From contig NZ_JALJZT010000002.1 of NCBI RefSeq assembly GCF_024171405.1, forward strand, positions 682,001-746,000: a DNA stretch of 64,000 bases, in the 5' to 3' direction. The DNA is from Qipengyuania citrea (lineage in GTDB: Bacteria > Pseudomonadota > Alphaproteobacteria > Sphingomonadales > Sphingomonadaceae). The translations under genes were made by a program, and so were the position numbers. The notes below the pieces were generated by a model. That model did no database searches. It was not told where the DNA came from and saw nothing but the letters and a program-made list of their open reading frames with translations. Shown here in pieces: positions 43,337 through 51,401 of the stretch (position 1 is the first letter of the stretch; every line of letters begins with the position of its first letter).

Positions 43337-44004
43337 ACCTTCCTCACAATCGCCACCACGCGCCCGATCAGAAACAATTCCTCATCTACAGCCCGATCTT
43401 CAGGCACCGCAGAATTGTCCGAAAGGATGGCGATGCTGCCATCGGGCCGCGGTCGCAACCGCTTGACCATCCCCACCCCGCCGAAGCTGAAAGCCCATAT
43501 TTGATCGGCGACGCGCAACGTGTCGACACTGCGATCAATCAACATCTGGTCATTGGAACCGATCGTCGGCGCCATGCTGTCGCCTAGGCCGTCCGCGATC
43601 ACCAGGTCTTCGGCCTTCGCTTTCGTGTAGCGGCGAATGAATGACAGCGGGAACGGCTCGCTGCGCACATTCGCGTCGACATCGTCCAGATATGTGCCGC
43701 CCATGCCATAGGCCAGGTCGATGACGGGAATCTCTAAGGTGCGGTCAGCCACTTCGGCAGGATCAAGCTTGAAGGGAACTTTCTTGTCGGGCGCGTGGCC
43801 TGGATGCGGATTATCCGTGTCCCCCATCAGGTAATCTGGCGAAGTCTCCAGCAGCGCAGCGATGCGGTGTAGATGCTTCGAGCCCTGCGATTCTCCGCGC
43901 GCAAGCTTCCCGATCGATTGCGGCGTGATGCCGACGCGGCGGGCCAATTCGGCCTGCGACCAACCCCGGTCTTCCAGAAGAATCGCTAGACGCTCGCCGA
44001 TCAT
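43333..44004 (-). CDS. CI-like repressor (XRE helix-turn-helix plus S24 peptidase)
   Basis: A 223-residue lysogeny repressor. The N-terminal HTH is LAILLEDRGWSQAELARRVGITPQSIGKLARGE (about 8-40), the C-terminal S24 domain holds GLGDSMAPTIGSNDQMLID (catalytic Ser) and MVKRLRPRPDG (catalytic Lys). S24 repressors cut themselves with RecA help, linking induction to DNA damage; the AG cleavage site is not obvious here. It is divergent from the YdaS-like gene across an 85-bp region with two matching operators. Confidence 0.9.
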   Translation of the reverse strand: MIGERLAILLEDRGWSQAELARRVGITPQSIGKLARGESQGSKHLHRIAALLETSPDYLMGDTDNPHPGHAPDKKVPFKLDPAEVADRTLEIPVIDLAYGMGGTYLDDVDANVRSEPFPLSFIRRYTKAKAEDLVIADGLGDSMAPTIGSNDQMLIDRSVDTLRVADQIWAFSFGGVGMVKRLRPRPDGSIAILSDNSAVPEDRAVDEELFLIGRVVAIVRKV

Positions 44005-44016
44005 GTTCTGATGCTA

Positions 44017-44028
44017 CAACTTACGTTG
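44017..44028. promoter_or_regulatory. Operator 1, CAACTTACGTTG
   Basis: A near-palindrome CAACTTANGTTG shared with operator 2 (44064-44075), 47 bp apart, between the repressor and the divergent gene. It lies just 13 bases before the repressor start codon, so binding should control repressor transcription. Confidence 0.6.
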
Positions 44029-44062
44029 ACAACTCGCGCGGCGCTTTTGGTTGTTGACGGTA

Positions 44063-44076
44063 GCAACTTAGGTTGC
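44063..44076. promoter_or_regulatory. Operator 2, GCAACTTAGGTTGC
   Basis: A 14-bp inverted repeat (GCAAC, four bases, GTTGC) sharing CAACTTANGTTG with operator 1. TTGACG (44054-44059) followed 17 bases later by CATAGC may be the rightward promoter, with the operator in its spacer, 14 bp before ATG 44090. Confidence 0.55.
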
Positions 44077-44089
44077 CATAGCCGCAACC

Positions 44090-44449
44090 ATGACGAAACC
44101 AACCCCTCTCGAAGCCCTGACCTCCGCCGTAGGCGTGGCAGGCTCGCAAGCTGAACTCGCCCGCATCTGTGAAGTATCTGCGACCGCGGTCTGGAAATGG
44201 GTTCAGTCCTCAAAGCGGATGCCTGCGGAATATGTTTTGCGCGCAGAAGCGGCGACCGGCGTCTCGCGCCATGACCTGCGGCCCGACATCTACCCGCGCG
44301 AAATCATGGTCGATCACCACGCCGGAGCCCGCTTCGAAGGTGTCGATCAACACGCATTTTCCCCTGTTGCGCCTGCTCGCCTTTCTAGCCGTGCCCATGC
44401 AACCCGCGACTTCAATCGCGACTGCGTATTGAAGGGCGCAGACCAATGA
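44090..44449 (+). CDS. Cro/YdaS-type DNA-binding protein
   Basis: A 119-residue protein. The N-terminal 65 residues are a YdaS/Cro-like HTH: LEALTSAVGVAGSQAELARICEVSATAVWKWVQSSKRMPAEYVLRAEAATGVSRHDLRPDIYP. It is divergent from the repressor and first in the early operon, so it likely represses the lysogenic promoter. Downstream residues (about 75-119) are not conserved in the family. It overlaps the next start by four bases. Confidence 0.8.
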   Translation: MTKPTPLEALTSAVGVAGSQAELARICEVSATAVWKWVQSSKRMPAEYVLRAEAATGVSRHDLRPDIYPREIMVDHHAGARFEGVDQHAFSPVAPARLSSRAHATRDFNRDCVLKGADQ

Positions 44450-44886
44450 CGAAGCGGCGGGAACCCCTCACCTATCAACACACCCTGACGAAGATCGCCG
44501 GATTGATCGGTTGGGACCGAGCGGGTGCGGTTTGCGGTGTGACCTCGCGTCAGGTCCGAAACTGGTCGGACCCCGATTGCGAAACCGAAATACGCCTGAT
44601 CGACGCCGAACGACTTGATCGCGCCTTCATCGAATTGGGCGGCGACCACGCGCCTTTCCATCGGCTGTTTGCCTTGCGGCTTGAAATCACCGCACGGGCC
44701 GATGTCGACTGTCTGGTCGCGATCGCCAGCAGCATGGCGAAGGAAGGCGGCGAGGCAGTCGCAGCAGTCTTGGATCTGGCCCGAGACAACGACACCGCCG
44801 CGCACCGACGCGCCCGCAAGGAAGTCCAGGAAGCCATCGAAAGACTCACCGATTGCGCAGCAAAATTGGAAGGATGCGAACCATGA
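44446..44886 (+). CDS. Phage regulatory protein (CII-like position)
   Basis: A 146-residue protein. The N-terminal part LTYQHTLTKIAGLIGWDRAGAVCGVTSRQVRNWSDPDCET is an HTH-like domain typical of phage regulators of the Sphingomonas/Rhizobium temperate group; a helical C-terminal half follows (EVQEAIERLTDCAAKLEGC). It is the second early gene and is coupled on both sides by ATGA overlaps. It might act like CII or as an antirepressor. The match is by structure and position only. Confidence 0.6.
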   Translation: MTKRREPLTYQHTLTKIAGLIGWDRAGAVCGVTSRQVRNWSDPDCETEIRLIDAERLDRAFIELGGDHAPFHRLFALRLEITARADVDCLVAIASSMAKEGGEAVAAVLDLARDNDTAAHRRARKEVQEAIERLTDCAAKLEGCEP

Positions 44887-45266
44887 GTGGAGAGGGAGCG
44901 GCCTTGATTAAAGGACCGATGGTTCATGCCCCGCTAGAATTCCGCCTGCAGCCTGGCGGCAGTCGTGCGGGCGATGGTTGCTTCCTGCGCTGTCCTAAGT
45001 GCGACACCCAGGCAGCCATCCGCCGGTCCGAACGTCCGACCCCGACCGTGACCCAGATGGACTGCATCTGTTCGAACACGGCCTGCGGCCACACCTGGCG
45101 TGCCGACATCGTCTTCGTTCATTCCATCAGCCCTGGTCTGATCGACCGGCCTGACCTCGCGTTGCCGGTCTGCCCTCGCGAAGACGCGGTCCATGTCGTT
45201 CCGCCGCCGCGCGCGACCGACCCGAGCGCCCCGACCTTTTTCGAAGACGGGAACAGCGCCGCCTAG
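44883..45266 (+). CDS. Ogr/Delta-like zinc-finger late activator
   Basis: A 127-residue protein whose first 75 residues carry the Ogr/Delta pattern: CPKCDTQAAIRRSE (CxxC), then CICSNTACGHTWRADIVFVHSISP (CxxxxC). Ogr binds zinc and RNA polymerase and turns on late promoters in P2 and P4. Translation starts at ATG 44883 in the stop of the previous gene. In P2 ogr lies after D; here it is in the early operon, so early transcription would directly supply the late activator. Confidence 0.75.
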   Translation: MSGEGAALIKGPMVHAPLEFRLQPGGSRAGDGCFLRCPKCDTQAAIRRSERPTPTVTQMDCICSNTACGHTWRADIVFVHSISPGLIDRPDLALPVCPREDAVHVVPPPRATDPSAPTFFEDGNSAA

Positions 45267-45338
45267 CGGCGGCCAAACCCACGGAACCGAAGACACGCCG
45301 CGGCGGACGCGATTCCGCCGCCTGGGAGGACTCACCCG

Positions 45339-45485
45339 ATGCACGTTGAAGACACCGCCTGGCCACCCCGCTGGTCCGCCGCATCCGCCCGCCGCCGCCG
45401 GCGGTTCGATTGGCTGGCGCTGGCCCCCGCCCTGTTCCTCGCCGCTTATGGCGCCGCCGCAATTGGGGAGGCGTTCGCAAGATGA
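45339..45485 (+). CDS. Small membrane protein in the early operon
   Basis: A 48-residue protein starting MHVEDTAWPPRWSAASARRRRRFDWLALAPALFLAAYG: a basic stretch followed by one membrane helix (about 26-43). GGGAGGACTCACCCG before the ATG is a very good ribosome-binding site, and the stop overlaps the start of the primase-helicase (ATGA), which may regulate primase translation. Function unknown. Confidence 0.55.
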   Translation: MHVEDTAWPPRWSAASARRRRRFDWLALAPALFLAAYGAAAIGEAFAR

Positions 45486-48157
45486 ACCTGGGCGAACAAA
45501 TCCTGCATGGCCTGAAGCGCGAATTCGGTTTCAAGAACGTCCGCGGCGACTGGCTGCAGGGCGGCAAGTGCCCGCAATGCGGCAAGCACGAAGTCTATTG
45601 CGCCGCGACCGAACCCAAGGTCGTCAAATGCGGGCGCACCGACCGCTGTGGCTGGGAAGACAGCGTCCGCAATCTTCTGCCCGACCTGTTCGAAAACTGG
45701 TCAGATCGCTTCCAATCGACCGAAACCAACCCCGACGCCGCCGCCGAAGCCTACTTGCTCCACGAACGCGGCCTGGACCTGCGATTGCTGCGCGGCACCT
45801 TCAGCCAGGAACTGTTCCGCTGCCCCAGGACGCGCCAGACATCGGCGACCGTCCGCTTCCCGATCGGCAACAGCTATTGGGAACGCATCATCGACAAGCC
45901 TGGCCGGTTTGCGAAGAAGGCGCACTTCAAGGCCGGTGGCAGCTGGGGCGGCCATTGCTGGAAGCCCAACGGGCTCGACATCGCGGCGCTGGCGCAGGCG
46001 AAGGACATCTGGGTCACCGAAGGCATCTTCGACGCTGTCGCGCTGGTCCAGGGCGCCGGCGTCGCCGCGGTTTCGAATATGTCGACGGGCCCCTATCCCG
46101 AACACTTCCTGAAGGAACTGGTCGACTATCTCGCTGTCGAAGGCATCGCCGAGCGTCCGCGCCTGGTCTTCGCGTTCGATGTCGGCCCTGCCGGCGTCAC
46201 GTATTCCAAAAAGCATATCGCCCGCGCCAAGCGCGAAGGCTGGAAGGCGACCGCCGCACAGGTCCGGCCCGATGGCGAAGGGTCGAAACTCGACTGGAAT
46301 GACCTTCTGCTGAAGCACCAGGCATGGAAGGGCGAAGCCGAAAAGGCGCCGCTGGCCGCCGCCGCGCTCGACACCTACCTGCACAACGGCGCCATCACCA
46401 TCGCCGAAACTGCAGTCCAGAAGGCGCGCCTTATCGTCGACCGCGCAGCTGCCGGCGCGCGCGCCATGTCCAGCTTCGACATGCGCCACGGCAATCGCAT
46501 CTGGTGGGTCAGGACGAAGACCGAAGAAGAAAGCGGCCAGACCCAGATTGACCTGACCGAAATCGCGAACTGCGCCTTCCGCCTGCTCTACCGCGAACGC
46601 GACGAAATCGCCGACGAAACCACCTACTTCCTGCAGATCGACTTTCCCGACCGCGCCGGCAGCGTAAAGGCGCGCTTTTCGTCCGCGGCCTGTTCGAACG
46701 CCGGCGAATTCAAGAAGCGGCTGATGGCGTTCGCGGGCATGTGGACCGGCAGCGGCGAACAGCTTGACCGGCTGATGAAGACCCAGACTCGCCGGCTCAA
46801 AGTCGTCGAACCCATCGGCTTCACCGGCTATTCGCAGGCGCATGGCGCTTGGGTCCTGGGCGACTTGGCAGTCGCGAAGGGCCGCGTCCTGTCGGTCAAC
46901 TCTGAAAATTACTTCGATGTCGGCACCCATGCGGTCAAGCTGCGCACCGCCGAACGGATGCTGGCGATCGACTACGACGCCGACCAGATCGACTTCGCCT
47001 GGCTTGAAGACCTCTGGACCGCCTACGGCGCGCGCGGGCTCATTGCCCTGGCATTCTTCACCATGTCGCTGTTCGCGGTCCAGATCCGCGAACGGCACAA
47101 GTCGCTGGGCTTTCTGGAAGTCACCGGCCCGCCTGGGTCGGGCAAATCCACCCTGATCGAATTTCTGTGGAAGCTGCTGGGTCGCCACGGTTACGAAGGC
47201 TTCGACCCGAACAAGGCGACGCGCGCAGCGTTCGCCAGATCGATGGTCAAGGTCGCGAACCTGCCGGTCGGGCTCATTGAAAGCGGGCGCGACGACAATG
47301 GCCGATCGCATTCGCGCCAGTTCGAACCGAACGAACTTCTGGTCCTCTACAACGGACGCAGCCCGCGCAGCATCGGGCGCAAGTCCGGCGGCTTCGAAAC
47401 CGAAGAACCGCCCTTCCTGGGCGCCATTTACCTGATGCAGAACGAACGCATCGACGCGATTCCGGCGGTCCTGGAACGCCTCATGTCGATGGCGATCGAC
47501 AAGTCGCTATGGGGACCAGGGACCAAGGAAGCGGCCATGCGCTTGGAAGCCTGGCCGATGGAAGACTGCAGCGGCACGATCGTCCATATTGTGCGCAAGG
47601 AAGCGGACTGGCTGAAGTTCTTTTTCGACCGCTTCACGCATCACGATAACGACATGGGCAAGCGGGTCGAAGGGCTAAACAATGCCCGCCCGATCAAGTG
47701 CCATAGCCAGCTGGCCGCGGCGATCGAAGCGCTGCCGCACCTGTTCCCCAACTGCCGCGAAGCCTGGGTCGCCGATGCGCTCGCCGAAGTCGACCGCATG
47801 GCGCTGGACCGGCAAAAATCGGCCGGCGGTGACCATCCGCTGGTCGCGACTTTCTGGGAACAGGTCGACTATCTGATCGGCAGGGAAGCCGATGATCTGC
47901 ACGGCGTCGGCGGCAGTCTCAATCGCCACCGCAAGGCCGAAGACTTCATCGCCATCAACCTGCCCGACTTCGAAGCGCGTTGCCGCCATGCCGGCATTTA
48001 TCCGCCGCCGCTCGACCAACTGAAGAAACTGTTGCGCGGGTCGAAATCGCGCCGTTTCCTCGCCACGAAAGTCGTCAACCCGCCAGGCGAGAACACGAAG
48101 GCGCAGCAATGCTGGGTCTTCGAACAGCCGAAGGCCGGCCAGGCGGTCATCATATGA
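45482..48157 (+). CDS. Phage primase-helicase
   Basis: An 891-residue replication protein. Zinc finger: CPQC (about 30-33) and CGRTDRCGW (about 50-57). TOPRIM: WVTEGIFDAVALVQGAG (about 178-195) and RLVFAFDVGPAG (about 226). A C-terminal SF3/RecA-like ATPase has Walker A GPPGSGKSTL (about 548) and an AIPAVLERLMSMAIDKSLWG-type region. It primes and unwinds phage DNA, replacing P2 gene A and B functions; this makes theta replication likelier than the P2 rolling-circle mode. Strongly coupled to neighbours by ATGA overlaps. Confidence 0.9.
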   Translation: MNLGEQILHGLKREFGFKNVRGDWLQGGKCPQCGKHEVYCAATEPKVVKCGRTDRCGWEDSVRNLLPDLFENWSDRFQSTETNPDAAAEAYLLHERGLDLRLLRGTFSQELFRCPRTRQTSATVRFPIGNSYWERIIDKPGRFAKKAHFKAGGSWGGHCWKPNGLDIAALAQAKDIWVTEGIFDAVALVQGAGVAAVSNMSTGPYPEHFLKELVDYLAVEGIAERPRLVFAFDVGPAGVTYSKKHIARAKREGWKATAAQVRPDGEGSKLDWNDLLLKHQAWKGEAEKAPLAAAALDTYLHNGAITIAETAVQKARLIVDRAAAGARAMSSFDMRHGNRIWWVRTKTEEESGQTQIDLTEIANCAFRLLYRERDEIADETTYFLQIDFPDRAGSVKARFSSAACSNAGEFKKRLMAFAGMWTGSGEQLDRLMKTQTRRLKVVEPIGFTGYSQAHGAWVLGDLAVAKGRVLSVNSENYFDVGTHAVKLRTAERMLAIDYDADQIDFAWLEDLWTAYGARGLIALAFFTMSLFAVQIRERHKSLGFLEVTGPPGSGKSTLIEFLWKLLGRHGYEGFDPNKATRAAFARSMVKVANLPVGLIESGRDDNGRSHSRQFEPNELLVLYNGRSPRSIGRKSGGFETEEPPFLGAIYLMQNERIDAIPAVLERLMSMAIDKSLWGPGTKEAAMRLEAWPMEDCSGTIVHIVRKEADWLKFFFDRFTHHDNDMGKRVEGLNNARPIKCHSQLAAAIEALPHLFPNCREAWVADALAEVDRMALDRQKSAGGDHPLVATFWEQVDYLIGREADDLHGVGGSLNRHRKAEDFIAINLPDFEARCRHAGIYPPPLDQLKKLLRGSKSRRFLATKVVNPPGENTKAQQCWVFEQPKAGQAVII

Positions 48158-48636
48158 CCGCGCCAGCTTTCCGCGACTGGTTTGGCATCCGCGCCGAAGA
48201 CTCGCCGGTTCGCCGACATGACTTCGCCGACTTGCTCCGCATGGCCGAATCCATGCTGTCGACCAGGCGCCAACGTTTTCCCGCAATGATCGCCGCCGGC
48301 GAACTCGAGCCCGAAGCGGCCCAGGCCGAAATCGCGGCCTTCGAAGACCTGGTCGCCGACTGGCGCTTCATCGTCAGCGCCGGCGCCGAAGGCGCACCTG
48401 CTTCGTCGCTGTCGCTGTGGCGGCGGCGCCAGCTGCTGGACGCCAGCCTGCAGACCATCGCCGACCTTGCCCGCGAACAGCGCGGCTTTTCCGAAACCCT
48501 GGGTCGCCAGGCCGAAGCGGTCATCGCGCTTCGCTGGCACCTGGAGCCTGGGCGCGAACAGATTGCGCTGGCCAGGCTGACCCACCAGCTGCGCGCCGAC
48601 GCGGCACAACGAAGGGAACCTGCAACATGCAACTGA
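48154..48636 (+). CDS. Hypothetical early phage protein
   Basis: A 160-residue, largely helical protein. The start MTAPAFRDWFGIRAEDSPVRRHDFADLLRMAESMLSTRRQRFPAMI and the acidic EPEAAQAEIAAFEDLVADWRF stretch have no recognised match. It overlaps the primase-helicase by four bases and precedes a small membrane protein. Its C-terminal sequence (REQIALARLTHQLRADAAQRR) is basic. Position suggests a replication or nucleotide-metabolism accessory role. Confidence 0.55.
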   Translation: MTAPAFRDWFGIRAEDSPVRRHDFADLLRMAESMLSTRRQRFPAMIAAGELEPEAAQAEIAAFEDLVADWRFIVSAGAEGAPASSLSLWRRRQLLDASLQTIADLAREQRGFSETLGRQAEAVIALRWHLEPGREQIALARLTHQLRADAAQRREPATCN

Positions 48637-48800
48637 CTTGGAAAAAACAGCGCCAGCATGGCGAGCCCATGCACCCGCCGCGCATCGTCGCCGACAACGG
48701 TCTGCGCGGCGGCGCCTTCCTCGCTGCGGCTGCCGCGCTGGTCGCCTGGGGCGTCTTCATTGTCGCCATTGTCCTGGTGGCCGGAGGGCCGGCACAATGA
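48627..48800 (+). CDS. Small membrane protein in the early operon
   Basis: A 57-residue protein with a basic N-terminus (MQLTWKKQRQHGEPMHPPRI) and one membrane helix (GAFLAAAAALVAWGVFIVAIVLVAG, about 29-53). GAAGGGAACCTGCAAC precedes the ATG and its stop overlaps the next start. It is the second single-span protein in this operon, after 45339. No motif is recognised. Confidence 0.55.
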   Translation: MQLTWKKQRQHGEPMHPPRIVADNGLRGGAFLAAAAALVAWGVFIVAIVLVAGGPAQ

Positions 48801-49567
48801 CCCAGCCCTTCGTTCACGAATGCGCGGTCTGTCACACCGTCCACAATTCGCCCGACCGTGAACTGCCGACTGGCTGGCGCAGGTCCGGCGGCTTGCCCGT
48901 TTGTGGCGATTGCGACCGGAATGCTCGACTTCGCCTTGCGCAGCCGGACCTGGCGAACGGCAGCGACCAGGCGATGCGTAGCGAAACCAGCATCCGCCTG
49001 CTGTCGGGCGCTTATCTCGACCTGGCCGACCCAGACTGCAGCGTCATTGCGCCGATCGACATCGCCGCCGGCCTGCGCCAACCCCGCTTCAGCGCCCAGA
49101 CCCGCCAGTTCTACACCATCGCCCAGCATTCGCTGCTGGTCCTGCGCCTGGTTTCGTCCGCGGCCCGCGCGCTGGGCGGCGAAAAGGGTCTGCAGCTGCG
49201 CCGCTGCGCGCTGATGCACGATGCCGCCGAAGCCTTCCTGCATGACATCACACGCCCGCTTAAAATCCAGCTGGCGGATTATCGGGCGATCGAAGCGAGG
49301 ATGGAAACGCGCCTGGCTGCGACCATCGGTTTCGAATTCACGCAATGGCGCCGCGAACAGGTCAAGCTGGCCGACCTGCAGGCGCTGGCGATCGAACAAC
49401 GCGACCTGGTCGGCAACACCGACGCCTGGCCGATACTCGACGGCATCGATCGCGCCGAACTCGCCGGCATCAAGATCGGGCGCTGCTGGCATCCCGACGA
49501 AGCGATGGACCGCTTCCTGGCCGCTTTTGAAGATCTGTTCCCGACCGAAGAAAGGAAGGCAGCATGA
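48797..49567 (+). CDS. HD-domain phosphohydrolase with N-terminal zinc ribbon
   Basis: A 256-residue protein. An N-terminal zinc ribbon (CAVCHTVHNS then CGDC, residues about 9-40) precedes an HD domain: QHSLLVLRLVSSA with the first His, ALMHDAAEAFLHDITRPLK with the HD motif (about 143-160). The family includes YfbR-like 5'-nucleotidases that hydrolyse dNMPs. In phages it may remodel the nucleotide pool. It lies in the early operon between a membrane protein and a coiled-coil gene. Confidence 0.75.
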   Translation: MTQPFVHECAVCHTVHNSPDRELPTGWRRSGGLPVCGDCDRNARLRLAQPDLANGSDQAMRSETSIRLLSGAYLDLADPDCSVIAPIDIAAGLRQPRFSAQTRQFYTIAQHSLLVLRLVSSAARALGGEKGLQLRRCALMHDAAEAFLHDITRPLKIQLADYRAIEARMETRLAATIGFEFTQWRREQVKLADLQALAIEQRDLVGNTDAWPILDGIDRAELAGIKIGRCWHPDEAMDRFLAAFEDLFPTEERKAA

Positions 49568-49815
49568 AGCGCCGGAACCCCGCCATCAGCGCGCGCCATG
49601 CCGCCGCCCGCCAGATGCAGGACCAGCGCCGCGACGAACTCGCCGCCCTGCGCCTGCAGCGCCGCATGACCGATGCCGAACTGGAAGAAGAAGCGCGCCT
49701 GGAACGCGCCCTGGCACTGCGCGTCTGGCGCGAAGGCCAGGCCGCCCAGGAAGCCCGCATCGCTGCGACCATCGCCGCCCAGGCACGGCCCGAAAACCAA
49801 AGGAAGACCGCATGA
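49564..49815 (+). CDS. Small coiled-coil protein
   Basis: An 83-residue, almost entirely helical, highly charged protein with an Ala/Arg/Glu heptad-like pattern (ARHAAARQMQDQRRDELAALRLQRRMTDAELEEEARLERALAL). It is coupled to both neighbours (ATGA). No motif beyond the coiled coil is seen. Confidence 0.55.
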   Translation: MKRRNPAISARHAAARQMQDQRRDELAALRLQRRMTDAELEEEARLERALALRVWREGQAAQEARIAATIAAQARPENQRKTA

Positions 49816-50171
49816 AGCCCCAGCCCAACCCGATGCCCACGCCGATCGGTGCCATCCCGCGCCTGTCCATCGGGCGCGCCAGCGACATCAAGGCGCGCAG
49901 CGAATGCGACATCGAAGTCAGCAACGTCGCGGTCAGGACCACCGACCGCGAGGCATTCCTGGACATCATAAAGACCCGCGAAGCCCAGCTGGCCGCGCCG
50001 ATCAAACCGCCCGCGAAGCCGGCGACCGCCGCCGCCGAGATCGCCAGCTTCGCCCTGGCCGCGAAGGAAGCGATCGAAACCGGCTGCCCACCCGAATTGA
50101 TCGCCGCGCACCTGGAAACCGCCGCCGCCCGCGCCATCGCGCTGCTGGTCGACCTGCAGGGGGAAGGCTGA
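49812..50171 (+). CDS. Hypothetical early phage protein
   Basis: A 119-residue protein starting MKPQPNPMPTPIGAIPRLSIGRASDIKARSECDIEVSNV and ending with a helical AAARAIALLVDLQGEG. It is coupled to the coiled-coil gene upstream and the 73-residue gene downstream. No function can be named. Confidence 0.5.
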   Translation: MKPQPNPMPTPIGAIPRLSIGRASDIKARSECDIEVSNVAVRTTDREAFLDIIKTREAQLAAPIKPPAKPATAAAEIASFALAAKEAIETGCPPELIAAHLETAAARAIALLVDLQGEG

Positions 50172-50392
50172 TGTCCGCTCCCCGTTCAATAGGTCAATGG
50201 CTTCAGGCGATCGGCGATTGCGGCGTCCTGCGCGTCTCATTCCACGATGCAGCGCTGCACGATGCGGTCGCCCTGGACCTGGTCGATGTCGAAATCGTCA
50301 CCGGCGACGACAAGGCGCTGGACTACCGCCTGACCGCGCGCGGCATTTTCGCCCAGGCCGAACAGGTAGCGCCGCAAAGGATGGTGGCATGA
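50171..50392 (+). CDS. Hypothetical early phage protein
   Basis: A 73-residue protein: MSAPRSIGQWLQAIGDCGVLRVSFHDAALHDAVALDLVDVEIVTGDDKALDYRLTARGIFAQAEQV. It looks like a small mixed alpha/beta domain. It shares a base with the stop of the previous gene and overlaps the next (ATGA). Not recognised. Confidence 0.5.
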   Translation: MSAPRSIGQWLQAIGDCGVLRVSFHDAALHDAVALDLVDVEIVTGDDKALDYRLTARGIFAQAEQVAPQRMVA

Positions 50393-50658
50393 TCGTCGTG
50401 AAGGTCGAATTGCATTCCGCCATCACCGGCGACCAGACTGAACTGGCGCGCATGATGATCGACAACATCGGCGGTGACATGAAGGTCGGCGACTATCGCG
50501 CCCGGACCTATCGCGGGCGATCGGCAGCAACGCTTGAACGGGCGATGCGCAGCGGGTCGACCACTCGCGAAGGCACCGTCCTGGGCCACCGCCGCCTGGC
50601 GCTACATGTCTGGCATCTGGTCGCCAAGGCGCTGACCGGCATGGGTTACGGTAAATGA
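50389..50658 (+). CDS. Hypothetical early phage protein
   Basis: An 89-residue protein, MIVVKVELHSAITGDQTELARMMIDNIGGDMKVGDYRARTYRGRSAATLERAMRSGSTTREGTVLGHRRLALHVWHLVAKAL. The N-terminal half is likely beta/alpha and the C-terminal half a helix. The same sequence style is frequent in alphaproteobacterial temperate phages; function unknown. Coupled to the methyltransferase gene (ATGA). Confidence 0.55.
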   Translation: MIVVKVELHSAITGDQTELARMMIDNIGGDMKVGDYRARTYRGRSAATLERAMRSGSTTREGTVLGHRRLALHVWHLVAKALTGMGYGK

Positions 50659-51401
50659 ACGCGCCCAGCATCATCGGCATCGATCGCGCAAGCTGCGCCG
50701 ATCGGCATGTCGTCCAGATCCGGCGCGGCGATGTCATCGTCGCCACGCTCTACCTGGGCGACGCCTACGCCATCCGCCCGACGCTGGGCTTTATGGACTG
50801 CGATGTCATGGACCCGCCCTACTTGCTGCAGACTAGCGGTGGCGGTCACTTCCGGCTGCGCAGGCCGGCGATGGACCAGATTGCGGATCTGGACATCGAC
50901 AAGGGCTTCGACCTCTCGATCATCAATTCGCTGCTGTGCGGCGCGCTGGTGTGCTTCTGCCACAATGACCAACTTCCCGCGCTTCTGCCGCTCGCGAATG
51001 GTCAGTTCCGCCAGTTCGCGCTTTGCGACTGGACTAAACAGCGCCCGATGCCGGTCGCGAACAAGCATTACCAGCCCGACCGCGAATTCTTCGTCCATGC
51101 ATGGAACAAGGGCTTTCATCCCCAGGGCGACCTGGCCGACAAGCGCCGTTCGGTTACCGCCGACCATGACCCGAAGCTAAAAAAGCGCTTCGGCCATCCC
51201 ACGATCAAACCGCCCAAGGTCATGGACAAGATCATGCGCAACGTCGCCGGCGATCGCATCTGCGACCCGTTCATGGGGACCGGCTCGACCGGCGTGGCGG
51301 CGGTCCTGGCGAACAAGCAATTCTTCGGCATCGAACGCGACCCGCGCTGGTTTGAAGCCGCGGTCACCCGCATCAGCGAAGCCGCGCAGGCGCTGGACTG
51401 A
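50655..51401 (+). CDS. DNA methyltransferase (beta class, adenine-N6 or cytosine-N4)
   Basis: A 248-residue orphan methyltransferase. Motif IV DPPYLLQ (about residues 53-59) comes before motif I DPFMGTGSTGVAAVLA (about 207-222), and HPTIKPPKVM lies between, the beta-class order. No restriction enzyme accompanies it in the prophage, so it probably protects phage DNA from host restriction, perhaps from the type IIG-like enzyme at 61.6 kb. It starts four bases before the stop of the 89-residue gene. Confidence 0.85.
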   Translation: MNAPSIIGIDRASCADRHVVQIRRGDVIVATLYLGDAYAIRPTLGFMDCDVMDPPYLLQTSGGGHFRLRRPAMDQIADLDIDKGFDLSIINSLLCGALVCFCHNDQLPALLPLANGQFRQFALCDWTKQRPMPVANKHYQPDREFFVHAWNKGFHPQGDLADKRRSVTADHDPKLKKRFGHPTIKPPKVMDKIMRNVAGDRICDPFMGTGSTGVAAVLANKQFFGIERDPRWFEAAVTRISEAAQALD

